Shown one piece after another: positions 9,382-17,562 of a DNA stretch of 64,000 nucleotides (position 1 is the first letter of the stretch; each line of letters begins with the position of its first letter). Under the pieces are notes generated by a model. That model was not told where the DNA came from, searched no databases, and worked only from the letters and a program-made list of their open reading frames with translations. The DNA comes from Pedobacter antarcticus (GTDB lineage: Bacteria; Bacteroidota; Bacteroidia; Sphingobacteriales; Sphingobacteriaceae). The position numbers and the translations under genes were made by a program. The stretch is from NCBI RefSeq assembly GCF_900112985.1, contig NZ_FONS01000001.1, positions 369,730 to 433,729 on the forward strand. The letters run 5' to 3'.

Positions 9382-9756
9382 TTAACCCGCTAACTTCGTA
9401 GATAACAATCTGTCAATCCTTTTAACTACGTAATCCAGATCAAAGGGTTTGCTAATGTAGTCATCAGCACTAGCAGTCACACTTTTCTCCTTACTTCCAG
9501 GATTAGCTGACATTACGATTACAGGAATATGTTTTGTGAAAATGTCAGTTTTTAAATCATCACAAATTTCAATACCATTTCCATCAGGCAACATCACGTC
9601 AATGATGAAAAGATCAGGTAAGCCATCATTCAGTTTACTTTTCAATTCTGCGAAAGTCGATGATAATTGCAGTTCATAACCTTCGTCTTTTAACAAAAAC
9701 TCAATTATATATCTAATATCCTGATCATCTTCTAAAACATGTATTCTTTTTTTCAT
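9382..9756 (-). CDS. Single-domain response regulator
   Basis: 124 residues, a lone receiver domain. The acidic pocket is EDD at 9-11, the phosphoacceptor is Asp53 (LFIIDVMLPDGNG), the switch residue lies in VIVMSAN and the conserved Lys in SKPFD. There is no output domain, so it probably works as a phospho-relay intermediate or CheY-like partner for a kinase elsewhere. The only kinase in this window (45.9-47.9 kb) is distant. Confidence 0.92.
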   Translation of the reverse strand: MKKRIHVLEDDQDIRYIIEFLLKDEGYELQLSSTFAELKSKLNDGLPDLFIIDVMLPDGNGIEICDDLKTDIFTKHIPVIVMSANPGSKEKSVTASADDYISKPFDLDYVVKRIDRLLSTKLAG

Positions 9757-10217
9757 AACTTGTTCAAGTGTAAATACGTAAAATTAAACAACAACAAACA
9801 CTGTTCCGATTTTATAGCTGTGCTTATATTTAAAGCTAACTGACTTAAGCTAAGCTAATAGCTATTTCCACTTTATTTGTAATAATGCAGAACAATAGAC
9901 GGAAAAATCAGCACCGTTCTATTTTGGCGTCAATCTATATAGCGCTACACAATCTCCCGGAATTCGTCCGGCCCTGTCTCTTTTAAGATTTAAATATTTT
10001 TTGTATATTTGCATTAAACGGATTAACAAACACACTATTCTCTTTTACTACTTGCTAACCAACCCAATGGTTAGGCTCAATTTCTCCTGACTCCTCAACC
10101 GTTGTTGTCCAGGAACTTTATTTTATTCAGGCTAGATCGATCCTTACGATTTGTATATGGAACGCCTTAACAAGTAATAGCAGAGAAGAGTTATTTTTTA
10201 ACTAAATACGGAAATTT
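9757..10217. other. 461-bp intergenic region holding the long leader of the Lys-rich miniprotein gene
   Basis: No complete conserved gene was seen. The right 200 bp are probably a transcribed leader of the gene at 10218. It contains a 7-bp stem (CTAACCA / TGGTTAG, near 10057-10077) and a six-codon open frame (ATG at 10157, encoding MERLNK). The left half contains an imperfect repeat around 9895-9925 but nothing I can name. Confidence 0.5.
10004..10011 (+). promoter_or_regulatory. Candidate Bacteroidota promoter -7 box (TATATTTG)
   Basis: TATATTTG matches the Bacteroidota consensus TAnnTTTG. It is placed to start a transcript near 10017 with a ~200-nt leader before the ATG at 10218. No convincing -33 element was seen. 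Confidence 0.4.
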
Positions 10218-10403
10218 ATGGCTAAGTCTCAGGCTACCTTCATGAAGAAGCAACTAGAAAAAAACAGGCAAAAGAAAAAAGAAGATAAAGAGCAACGTAA
10301 ACAAGAACGTCAGCAAAATTCTACAGGCGGTGACCTGGAAAGTATGATGGCATATGTAAATGAATTTGGTGAAATCGTATCCACACCTCCTGAGAAGAAA
10401 TAG
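10218..10403 (+). CDS. Lys/Arg-rich miniprotein, resembling the N-terminal module of Bacteroidota cold-shock proteins
   Basis: 61 residues. The first ~35 are highly basic and probably one helix (KNRQKKKEDKEQRKQERQQ). A short conserved-looking tail follows, DLESMMAYVNEFGEIVSTPP. From memory, this layout matches the N-terminal part of longer Bacteroidota proteins that end in a cold-shock domain. Here the frame stops after the module and no cold-shock domain follows, but a CspA-type gene lies 1.2 kb downstream. The basic helix suggests RNA or ribosome contact (inference). The long leader and a strong terminator point to a separately regulated single-gene transcript. Confidence 0.7.
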   Translation: MAKSQATFMKKQLEKNRQKKKEDKEQRKQERQQNSTGGDLESMMAYVNEFGEIVSTPPEKK

Positions 10404-10429
10404 TTAACGGATATTTGAACCGATATAAG

Positions 10430-10462
10430 AGAGGCCTGCAAGAAATTGTATGCCTCTTTTTT
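10430..10462 (+). terminator. Rho-independent terminator
   Basis: The stem AGAGGC / GCCTCT is followed directly by TTTTTT, 27 bp after the stop of the Lys-rich miniprotein gene. Confidence 0.7.
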
Positions 10463-10482
10463 GATTGAAGAGCAAAGTCAGA

Positions 10483-10538
10483 TTTAAAAAGAATGGGGTT
10501 CAATGATAAATTTATCATTGAACCCCATTCTTTTTAAA
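10483..10538. terminator. 56-bp perfect palindrome, bidirectional terminator
   Basis: The two 28-nt halves (10483-10510 and 10511-10538) are exact reverse complements with no spacer. Each arm carries an A/T tract at its outer end and a GGGGTTCAATGATAAA core. It sits between the convergent miniprotein and glycine-zipper lipoprotein genes and would end transcripts from both sides. Confidence 0.75.
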
Positions 10539-10556
10539 ATCCAAGAAAACGATGTA

Positions 10557-11033
10557 TTAATTCGCGCGTCCTGATTTCTTATCCTGTCCGCGGCCAATTA
10601 AATAACCTGCGCCTGCACCGGCAACTCCCCCGATTGCTGCACCACGACCTTTCTTTTTATCGATAAGGGCTCCCCCAAGACCGCCGGCTCCCGCACCAAT
10701 TACAGTACCGAGAGCTGCACTACTCCACCCTTTTTTCTTGGTATTTTGGGTAGAAGTAGAGTTCGAAGCACTGCTATGTACAGTCGGCTCAGCTATTCTG
10801 GCAGCAGGAGCATTCTCTGCAGCCCTTTCTTCAGCAAGCATCAGTACACGTTTTTCCTCTTTTATTTTAGCAGCCTGTAACTTCGCTTCTGAATCTGCTC
10901 TTTTAAAACTATCTAATCTGATACTGTCTTTTACAGCTTTTATAGTAGCTATTTTAATAGCTTCTTCTTTCTTAGCGTTACTGCAGGCACCAAACATCAA
11001 TGCTACAGTAGCTATGGCAAGTATCTTTCTCAT
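10557..11033 (-). CDS. Glycine-zipper lipoprotein
   Basis: 158 residues. A lipoprotein signal peptide ends in the lipobox FGAC (Cys16). A charged Ala/Lys/Glu-rich helical stretch (about 20-75) and a Ser/Thr/Asn linker follow. The C-terminal domain is a glycine zipper (GTVIGAGAGGLGGALI and GAAIGGVAGAGAGYLIG, about 108-148), the YMGG/OmpA-like Gly-zipper type that packs helices in membranes. It ends in a basic tail (GRGQDKKSGRAN). It is probably anchored at the inner face of the outer membrane. No function beyond envelope association can be assigned. Confidence 0.8.
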   Translation of the reverse strand: MRKILAIATVALMFGACSNAKKEEAIKIATIKAVKDSIRLDSFKRADSEAKLQAAKIKEEKRVLMLAEERAAENAPAARIAEPTVHSSASNSTSTQNTKKKGWSSAALGTVIGAGAGGLGGALIDKKKGRGAAIGGVAGAGAGYLIGRGQDKKSGRAN

Positions 11034-11107
11034 AATTTATTATTTTATATTACAAGATCCAATTTACCAAAACTATGCCAAACGGCACCGCTGGATTATT
11101 TTTTCTC

Positions 11108-11341
11108 TTATTTATCTTGCAATGGTGAGCTGCCCGGAATCTCGGAAGTATCATGTCTGTCATCTTCACCATCAGGATTTCCGGAAATTCTGTCATTATC
11201 GGAATTTAGATTTTTGAGAAGTTCATTGCCTGACGAAGAATCATCTGCATCTAGCCCTAGATTGGTTGATTCATCATGACCATTTTCTAACATATTTTTC
11301 CTTACATGTTTTTGTTCTGCGTTTTTATCTGGTGTTCTCAT
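11108..11341 (-). CDS. Small acidic hypothetical protein
   Basis: 77 residues, hydrophilic and probably disordered, rich in Asp, Asn, Ser and Glu (GNELLKNLNSDNDRISGN, then GEDDRHDTSEIPGS). It has no signal peptide or membrane segment. It lies 74 bp upstream of the glycine-zipper lipoprotein gene on the same strand. Composition resembles small stress-associated proteins common in Sphingobacteriaceae, but I do not recognise a family. That it is a real gene is inferred from isolated position and codon-like structure. Confidence 0.5.
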   Translation of the reverse strand: MRTPDKNAEQKHVRKNMLENGHDESTNLGLDADDSSSGNELLKNLNSDNDRISGNPDGEDDRHDTSEIPGSSPLQDK

Positions 11342-11558
11342 AGCTAACTATTAATCATAAATATGTAGCTAACAACAACTATAGGCAGGCTGCTGTTCTT
11401 GAAAACATCATTTTTTGAAAATTTAATTCTATATGAAATCGGATTCCGATAATCGGATAGTATTATTTAAATCAAAGTCTAATTATCAAATTAGAAATTT
11501 AGATTTTGGATATTAATATTCAATTCATTATTTTCACAGCGAAATTTATAATAATAAT

Positions 11559-11765
11559 ATGCGTACAACAGGAAAAGTAAAATGGTTTAATTCTGCAAAA
11601 GGGTTTGGTTTTATCACTCCAGAAGATGGAGGAAAAGATATTTTCGTGCATTTTTCTGCGATTGCAGGCGATTCATTCAGAGAATTGAATGAAGGTGACA
11701 ATGTAGAGTTCGAATTAAACGACGGTAAAAAAGGCCCTGAGGCTTCTAATGTAACTGTTCTTTAA
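11559..11765 (+). CDS. Cold-shock protein, CspA family
   Basis: 68 residues, a single cold-shock domain covering the whole protein. The RNA-binding motifs are RNP1 KGFGFI (14-19) and RNP2 DIFVHF (27-32), and the C-terminus is [12 protein letters not shown]. It binds single-stranded RNA and DNA and acts as an RNA chaperone. The AT-rich upstream region (11400-11558) holds short inverted repeats (ATCGGA-T-TCCGAT; CTAATT-ATCA-AATTAG) that may fold in the leader. A strong terminator follows, so the gene is monocistronic. Confidence 0.95.
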   Translation: MRTTGKVKWFNSAKGFGFITPEDGGKDIFVHFSAIAGDSFRELNEGDNVEFELNDGKKGPEASNVTVL

Positions 11766-11778
11766 GAATAACTTATTG

Positions 11779-11818
11779 AAAAAAGGGATAATGCGACGCA
11801 TTATCCCTTTTTTTTTTT
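11779..11818 (+). terminator. Rho-independent terminator of the cold-shock gene
   Basis: GGGATAATGCG and its exact complement CGCATTATCCC are separated by a single A and followed by a long T-run. Confidence 0.85.
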
Positions 11819-11837
11819 ATCAAGTCTTCCGTAAAAT

Positions 11838-12668
11838 ATGTCTTCAAATAGAAAAACAATCAGCGTGCTTGGCTGTGGCTGGTTCGGGTTCCCTTTCGCG
11901 GAGTCGATGGTCGAAAAAGGTTACACAGTGAAAGGCTCGACCACAACTCCGGAAAAAAAGATCGCGTTGCAGGATGCCGGTATCGCCCCCTATCTGCTGA
12001 ATTTAAATGAAGAAGCTCCTGATATAGATCTTGATTTTTTTAAGAGCGATATATTAATTTGCTGCATTCCTCCCAAAAAAGACCCGATCATTCAGCAGCA
12101 GTACGCAGCAAAAATAAAAAAGGTTGCCGATTCAGCAGCAAAGGGTCGTGTCCGGGAATTTATTTTCATCAGCTCCACTTCGGTATTTCAGGATAACAAC
12201 AAACAGCTTGATGAAAATGATATGCCTGCTCCTGAAACAGCCTCAGGTAAGATTATACTGGAAGCAGAGCAAAATTTAACCTCGTCAACTGATTTCAGAA
12301 CTACAATAGTTCGCTTTGCAGGCCTTTTTGGGCCGGGAAGAGACCCCGGTCGATTTTTTGCTGGTAAAACTAATATCCCGAATGGGCTTTCTCCGGTTAA
12401 CATGATCTGCTTAGATGATTGCATTGGCATTTTGACCAGTATAATCAGTCAGGCAAAATACGGTGGGGTTTACCATGCATGTTCTCCCGAACACCCTGAC
12501 CGTACGTCCTTCTATACCGCTGCAGCGAAGAGGTCCGGACTTCTTCTCCCTCAATTTATTCCTCAAAAAAACAGTTGGAAAATTATTGATAGCGTCCGTC
12601 TGAAGACTGAACTTAATTATAAATTTCGATTAAATTTACATGACCTTGTCAACCAACAAGATATATAG
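11838..12668 (+). CDS. NAD(P)-binding SDR-type protein (YeeZ-like)
   Basis: 276 residues. The N-terminal Rossmann fold has VLGCGWFGFPFAESM (Gly12, Gly14, Gly17), and a later segment FIFISSTSVFQ matches the extended-SDR/epimerase family. The canonical YxxxK dyad is not obvious; the equivalent region reads ETASGKIILEAEQNL. A late segment NMICLDDCIGILTSII resembles the YeeZ/NAD-dependent epimerase group. The substrate is unknown. It starts 20 bp after the cold-shock terminator and is followed 103 bp later by the beta-CASP nuclease gene. Confidence 0.8.
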   Translation: MSSNRKTISVLGCGWFGFPFAESMVEKGYTVKGSTTTPEKKIALQDAGIAPYLLNLNEEAPDIDLDFFKSDILICCIPPKKDPIIQQQYAAKIKKVADSAAKGRVREFIFISSTSVFQDNNKQLDENDMPAPETASGKIILEAEQNLTSSTDFRTTIVRFAGLFGPGRDPGRFFAGKTNIPNGLSPVNMICLDDCIGILTSIISQAKYGGVYHACSPEHPDRTSFYTAAAKRSGLLLPQFIPQKNSWKIIDSVRLKTELNYKFRLNLHDLVNQQDI

Positions 12669-12771
12669 TTTCTAATTGCCAATAAAACAACCTAAAGCAA
12701 TAAAACATTATATTGCTAATCTTTTTTCCCTTTTTCAGGGTGGAGATTTAATTGTAAAACGATTAGAATAG

Positions 12772-14157
12772 ATGAATTTAACGATATGGGGCGCTGCGAA
12801 ACAGGTGACAGGAAGTATGCACCTGCTGGAAGTAGGAGATTACAGTATACTAGTAGATTGCGGTCTGGACTATGAGAGAGATACATTTCAGGAAGAAAAT
12901 CAATACTTTCCATTTAATCCTGCGTCAATAGATGTAGTTATATTAACGCATGCACATATAGACCATTCAGGAAATCTACCCACCTTGCTAAGGATGGGGT
13001 TTAACGGACAAATTCTTTGTACCCCACCTACCGCTGATCTTACTGAATTACTGTTAATGGATTCTGTTAATATCTTTTTGAGTAAACAACAAAAGAGATC
13101 ACGTGGGAAAAGATCAGGATCAGGCCCAAAACCGCTTTATCTTCATAAACATGTAATGGATACTGTGGAACGCTTCATTACAATCGGTTTCCATAAAATA
13201 TTTCAGATCAGACAGGGAATTAGCCTGCAATTCATCCCGGTAGGTCATTTATTGGGGGCAGCAGCAGTAGTTTTGGAAATAGAAGAACAAGGCGTAACAA
13301 AGAAAATTGCTTTCACTGGCGACGTCGGTCGTAGAAACTACCCTGTTCTAGTTGACCCACAACCATTGCCGGCAGTGGATTATCTGGTTACAGAATCTAC
13401 TTATGGCGGCAGAATACATAGTAAGGACACTACAATCACAGCCAAACTCAAAGATATTATTGAGGAAACCTGCATAAAATTCCCAGGCAGGCTTATTATA
13501 CCCGCATTTAGTATCGGAAGAACACAGGCCTTGGTATTTACACTGAATAAGCTTTTCAGTTCCGGGGAGCTGCCTCCGGTAAAGATCTTTGTAGATAGTC
13601 CTCTTGCCGAATTTGCGACGGACGTTTACCGTAAGCATCATCAACTGTTAAATGATGAAGCTCAAGATTTTTACCATCGCTCAGGAGATGAATTTGAATT
13701 TGATTCACTTTCATATGTACAGGATAAACGCGAAAGCATTTCTATTTCCAATTATCATGAACCTTGTATAATTATATCTTCTGCGGGCATGCTTGAAGGG
13801 GGACGGATACAGGATCATCTTTATCATAACATTCAGAATTACTACTGTACAATTCTATTTATCGGTTACTGTGCAAAGGGAACACTTGGTCACAGATTAC
13901 TTCGCGGCGATTCTATAGTCCGCCTACGCCACCGTGATCTGAGTGTTTACGCAACTATCAAAAAGACAGATTTGCTGAGTGGTCATGGAGATCATGATGA
14001 CCTGATGAGTAATATAGTTGGCCAGGACCCTAATCAGTTAAAAAAGGTGTTTTTGGTTCATGGTGAGGACAGCAGTTTAAGCAGTCTTGCCAGCGCTATA
14101 GAAGCAGCTGGCTATACTGCAGTCATTGCTGAAAAAGGTGAACCTTATATACTCTAA
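12772..14157 (+). CDS. Beta-CASP metallo-beta-lactamase-fold RNase (CPSF/YsaC-type)
   Basis: 461 residues. The metallo-beta-lactamase core has the zinc motif HAHIDH (60-65), a further ligand in FIPVGHLLGAA and the Asp in AFTGDVGRR. The inserted beta-CASP domain includes LIIPAFSIGRTQALVF and IIISSAGMLEGGRIQDHL. The late zinc-binding SGHGDHDDL marks the RNA-specificity C-terminal block. Members of this family are zinc-dependent endo/exonucleases that process or degrade RNA. It is cytoplasmic, with no signal peptide. Its placement near RNA-chaperone genes is suggestive, but they are separate transcripts. Confidence 0.9.
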   Translation: MNLTIWGAAKQVTGSMHLLEVGDYSILVDCGLDYERDTFQEENQYFPFNPASIDVVILTHAHIDHSGNLPTLLRMGFNGQILCTPPTADLTELLLMDSVNIFLSKQQKRSRGKRSGSGPKPLYLHKHVMDTVERFITIGFHKIFQIRQGISLQFIPVGHLLGAAAVVLEIEEQGVTKKIAFTGDVGRRNYPVLVDPQPLPAVDYLVTESTYGGRIHSKDTTITAKLKDIIEETCIKFPGRLIIPAFSIGRTQALVFTLNKLFSSGELPPVKIFVDSPLAEFATDVYRKHHQLLNDEAQDFYHRSGDEFEFDSLSYVQDKRESISISNYHEPCIIISSAGMLEGGRIQDHLYHNIQNYYCTILFIGYCAKGTLGHRLLRGDSIVRLRHRDLSVYATIKKTDLLSGHGDHDDLMSNIVGQDPNQLKKVFLVHGEDSSLSSLASAIEAAGYTAVIAEKGEPYIL

Positions 14158-14200
14158 GGCATCAGCCTTTAAGTAGGCTCCCCCCCTAATGTATTGTAAG

Positions 14201-14800
14201 TTATACTAATGTAGTATTCACAAGCTGAGAAACCGTTGCGATAAACCTAAAAGTCTCAGATGCGCTATCTATTACCTGTTGGTAATCAGATTCCGGTACA
14301 GCAGTATTTAAAACTCCAACAAAACTTTTCCAGTTAGGCATCAGATTATCACCATAAATTGTGTAATAATTAAGATTTAAACCTTCGAAAGCCGGGGTTG
14401 CCCTCAATTTTTTCTGAATAACCTGACCACCCATTGTTGCACCCTCAAGCACATACATAGCTCCCAATGCGGCAGCGGGACTATATTCATTGTGCGGTAC
14501 GTTGATGTTAATCTGATCAAGTTCATCTTTGGATATACCCGCCTCTTTCAGATCTTCAATCAATGATGATAGTTTATATCGCTGGTCAGCACCTACCTGT
14601 TTAGCTGTATTTTCGTCTAGAGCCAGGTGAACTTTAGACTCTAAATTAGCATGAACCAAGTAGTTAGTAGCAAGCAAAGTTTTATATTGTTCGAGACTCA
14701 ACGTTTTATTCATTATTTCGTGAACAAACATCAGCTCCTCCAGTTGATCGTGATTCCCTTTGGTTTTTGTTTTTAGTAATTCCTGCAGCAGCATAGTCAA
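14201..14800 (-). CDS. Biliverdin-producing haem oxygenase
   Basis: 199 residues, all-helical haem-oxygenase fold. The proximal haem-ligand region is GNHDQLEEL (His17), and the family signature reads MYVLEGATMGGQVI (about 115-128). The enzyme opens haem to biliverdin, CO and iron. In many Bacteroidota such genes are paired with a bacteriophytochrome that uses the biliverdin, but no phytochrome (GAF-PHY) gene is in this window. It is convergent with the beta-CASP gene and appears monocistronic. An ATG six bases further in (14794) is an alternative start. Confidence 0.87.
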   Translation of the reverse strand: MTMLLQELLKTKTKGNHDQLEELMFVHEIMNKTLSLEQYKTLLATNYLVHANLESKVHLALDENTAKQVGADQRYKLSSLIEDLKEAGISKDELDQININVPHNEYSPAAALGAMYVLEGATMGGQVIQKKLRATPAFEGLNLNYYTIYGDNLMPNWKSFVGVLNTAVPESDYQQVIDSASETFRFIATVSQLVNTTLV

Positions 14801-15179
14801 ATTATTTATGTGTTATTTCCTTCGTGAAAGATAATCATTAATCTTCCTTGAGCATTATATTATAAAACCTCAGTTAATAACGTTATGGACCATTATAAAG
14901 ATATATCCAGATCCTTATTATTTATTCTCATGTGATCTAATTATAGTCTCATAGCACCAATGCAAGCTCAAAATAGCCGTTTTGTATCGAAAACTATACA
15001 CTTATTTGAGTAGTAATTATAAATGATCTGAAATTTAACATAGAATCAAGGTTAACGTAACAACCTCATTTACAATAAATTCAATAGTAAAATGAAATTA
15101 ATTAAGCTTTGGCAAGGTTATTACTAAGTGTTAATCGATCAGTTAACTACTGAAAATTTAATATCTAATTATAGAAAAA
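14801..15179. other. 379-bp AT-rich intergenic region between divergent genes
   Basis: This must hold promoters for the haem oxygenase (minus) and OmpA-family (plus) genes. I found no good TAnnTTTG box on either strand and no conserved frame. Short palindromes such as ATAACGTTAT near 14878 are too small to interpret. Confidence 0.4.
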
Positions 15180-16508
15180 ATGAATTCAAGAATTACAAAA
15201 TCCGCACTGTTTTTATCCTTAATTGGATTATCAACATCAGTGTTTGCTCAGGACGGAACGTCTGACTCCACTGCTCGCTTTAACAAAAAAGATTTCCGCA
15301 CTTGGTCAATCGGATTAAATGGTGGTATGTTAACGCACTACACTCCGTTCAACAGCAGATCAAACGGCAATTTCGCAACTCCGCAAGAGAGCTGGGGTTA
15401 CGGAGGTTATATTAAGAAGCAAATCCTTCCAGGATTTGGTGTCCAGGCAGATTTCCTTGCTGGTAAAGTAAAAGGATTCAGACCAAATGGATTGGGTGCT
15501 GGTGCAACGGCTGCAGAAAGAAACAGCGGATTTGAAACACGTATCGACTGGTCGGCAGCTTTAAGCGCGAATTTCACGATTGCGAACATGAGCCTGAATC
15601 AAAAACGTAATGTATTATCTCCATATTTAACAGCTGGTGCTGGTTACATGTCATCAAGTGCAAATACAGATGCTCCTAACGGTGCAAGCACAGGATACAA
15701 AGAAAACTGGTTTATCCCTGTAGGTGCAGGTTTTAAATTCGGTGTATCTAAAGGTGTAAACATTGACTTAGGTTATACAGTTAACTTTATGAAAACCGAC
15801 AATTTTGACGGTGTGCGTGGTGGAGCAAATGACAGGTTCTCTTATGCCCATGCAGGTGTTGAGATCGCTTTAGGTAAAAAAGGCACATCTCAATTACAGA
15901 ACTATAGTGCAATTGCAGCTATTCGCGAAGAAAGTGCAGCAGAAAGCGCTGAGTTAAGAAGAGCATTGTCAACTGCTGAGCAGAACAGATTAAGAGATCA
16001 GGAGCAATATGCAAGAGATTTAGCTGATGACGATAATGATGGTGTTGCTAACAAATTTGACAAATGTCCTGGAACTCCTCCAAACACAGTTGTTGACGGT
16101 GCAGGTTGTCCTTTAAAACAACCAAGACCAGTTGTGACAGAAAAAGTAATCATTACTGAAGCAGATCGTAAAGTAGTTGATGAAGCAATTAAAAACCTGG
16201 AGTTTGACTTAAGTAAAGCAACAATCCGTTCTAGTTCGTATACCACGCTAAACAGAGTAGCAGCTTTATTAGTTGAGAAAAACTTTAGCTTGAAATTAGC
16301 TGGTCATACTGACAACACAGGTTCAATGGCTTTAAACTTACGTTTATCTAAAGAAAGAGCAGAATCAGTAAAAGCTTACTTAGTTTCTCAAGGTGCTAAC
16401 GCATCACGTATTGAAGCAACAGGTTATGGTCCAAACCAACCAATTGCATCTAACAAAACTGCTGACGGACGTCAGAAAAACAGAAGGGTAGAATTCACTT
16501 TATACTAA
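15180..16508 (+). CDS. OmpA-family outer-membrane protein with thrombospondin type 3 segment
   Basis: 442 residues. A signal peptide (about 1-23, ending SVFAQDG) leads into an N-terminal eight-strand beta-barrel-like domain (about 35-235). A coiled Ala/Glu/Arg-rich linker (about 245-285) and one calcium-binding thrombospondin type 3 repeat (DDDNDGVANKFDKCPG) follow. The C-terminal OmpA peptidoglycan-binding domain (about 330-442) contains LAGHTDNTGSMALNLRLS and RRVEFTLY. It should anchor the outer membrane to peptidoglycan. The sequence is Ala/Gly-rich with highly regular codon choice, in keeping with an abundant protein. A strong terminator follows. Confidence 0.95.
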   Translation: MNSRITKSALFLSLIGLSTSVFAQDGTSDSTARFNKKDFRTWSIGLNGGMLTHYTPFNSRSNGNFATPQESWGYGGYIKKQILPGFGVQADFLAGKVKGFRPNGLGAGATAAERNSGFETRIDWSAALSANFTIANMSLNQKRNVLSPYLTAGAGYMSSSANTDAPNGASTGYKENWFIPVGAGFKFGVSKGVNIDLGYTVNFMKTDNFDGVRGGANDRFSYAHAGVEIALGKKGTSQLQNYSAIAAIREESAAESAELRRALSTAEQNRLRDQEQYARDLADDDNDGVANKFDKCPGTPPNTVVDGAGCPLKQPRPVVTEKVIITEADRKVVDEAIKNLEFDLSKATIRSSSYTTLNRVAALLVEKNFSLKLAGHTDNTGSMALNLRLSKERAESVKAYLVSQGANASRIEATGYGPNQPIASNKTADGRQKNRRVEFTLY

Positions 16509-16523
16509 GCTGAGATTCATCCT

Positions 16524-16561
16524 ATAAAAAAAGCCCCGCAAGATTTGCGGGGCTTTTTTTA
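16524..16561 (+). terminator. Rho-independent terminator of the OmpA-family gene
   Basis: GCCCCGCAA-GAT-TTGCGGGGC is followed by seven T residues; the upstream A-run also makes it usable in reverse. Confidence 0.9.
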
Positions 16562-16584
16562 TTTAACAAGAAATCTTACTGCAT

Positions 16585-16610
16585 AAAAAAGGAGGGTTTC
16601 CCCTCCTTTT
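16585..16610 (-). terminator. Rho-independent terminator of the ergothioneine operon
   Basis: On the minus strand the hairpin GGAGGG/CCCTCC is followed by a T-run, 10 bp past the egtD stop codon. It ends the five-gene operon at 16621-22562. Confidence 0.75.
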
Positions 16611-16620
16611 CCTTTCTACA

Positions 16621-17559
16621 TTATATACATTGCCAGACTGTGTCCAGAAACCATTTTTTATGATCAAAGAAATGCTGAATAGGCTTAAACCCTGTTTCTA
16701 CTGCCATCTCCTCCGTTTGCGCTATACTGTATTTTTGAGAAATTTCCATGTAAATGACCTCATGTTCCTGAAATTCAAAATGCCGATCGCCAATATATAC
16801 TTTCTGGTTAGTACGACTAATTAGATAGCTTTTGCAGGCTCCCGATCCAGGATCATAACATGGATAATGCTCAAAATCTGATACATTAAAATTGCCGCCT
16901 AATTCTTTATTAATACGATGCAAAAGATTCAGGTTAAACTCACGTGTAAAACCTGCAGCATCATTATAAGCAGCAAGTATTGTTCTTGGATGTTTCTTTA
17001 AGTCGAAACCAACAAGAACCAGATCGCCAGAATTCAGTGTTTCCCTAATCTGCCGACAAAAAGCCACTGCATTTTCCGGACTTTCATTTCCAATATTTCC
17101 GCCAAGCATTAATACGACCTTTCTTTTTGATGAAATCTGATTTGCCTTTTTGAGCATCTCAAAATATTCGCCATTTAAACCATGAACCCTTAATCCGGGA
17201 ATGTCCTGTGGAAGATGTTCATCGAGATATTCGATCATACTGGAGGAAATATCAATCGGCATGTACGTGAAATCTGCTTTCATCTCAATCAACTCCTTCA
17301 ATAAATAACTCGATTTCGTTGCGTCCCCTGCTCCCAGTTCAATCAGGTCAAAGTCCGAAAATCCATTTTTCAGTGCAGTAGCAAGTTCGGTACTATTCTC
17401 CCGAAAGATTTCCATTTCACAATTTGTCGGGTAATATTCAGGACAATCCATGATTTGCTGAAAAATACGATCGCCGGTTTCATCATAAAAGTATTTAGAA
17501 TTCAGACATTTAGGTGTCTGACTAAGATCGCTTAAAACTTCTTTTAAAAATTGATTCAT
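16621..17559 (-). CDS. egtD: L-histidine N-alpha-methyltransferase EgtD
   Basis: 312 residues. It opens with the family segment SKYFYDETGDRIFQQIMDCP (about 21-40) and EYYPTNCE. The SAM-binding motif LIELGAGDATKSSYLL (72-87) follows, then VLMLGGNIGNESPENA. EgtD transfers three methyl groups from S-adenosylmethionine to histidine to give hercynine, the first step of ergothioneine synthesis. Length and motifs are normal. It starts 3 bp after egtB and is the last gene of the operon. A cytoplasmic location is expected. The paired egtB makes assignment to ergothioneine, not general histidine methylation, secure. Confidence 0.95.
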   Translation of the reverse strand: MNQFLKEVLSDLSQTPKCLNSKYFYDETGDRIFQQIMDCPEYYPTNCEMEIFRENSTELATALKNGFSDFDLIELGAGDATKSSYLLKELIEMKADFTYMPIDISSSMIEYLDEHLPQDIPGLRVHGLNGEYFEMLKKANQISSKRKVVLMLGGNIGNESPENAVAFCRQIRETLNSGDLVLVGFDLKKHPRTILAAYNDAAGFTREFNLNLLHRINKELGGNFNVSDFEHYPCYDPGSGACKSYLISRTNQKVYIGDRHFEFQEHEVIYMEISQKYSIAQTEEMAVETGFKPIQHFFDHKKWFLDTVWQCI

Positions 17560-17562
17560 AAA

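Noticed and set aside
11500..11558. TAGATTTTG as a promoter for the cold-shock gene
   Set aside because: It has one base too many between TA and TTTG to match TAnnTTTG, so I do not call it.
14156..14171. Short hairpin AAGGC-ATCA-GCCTT after the beta-CASP gene
   Set aside because: The stem is five base pairs and lacks a T-run, so it is too weak to call a terminator.
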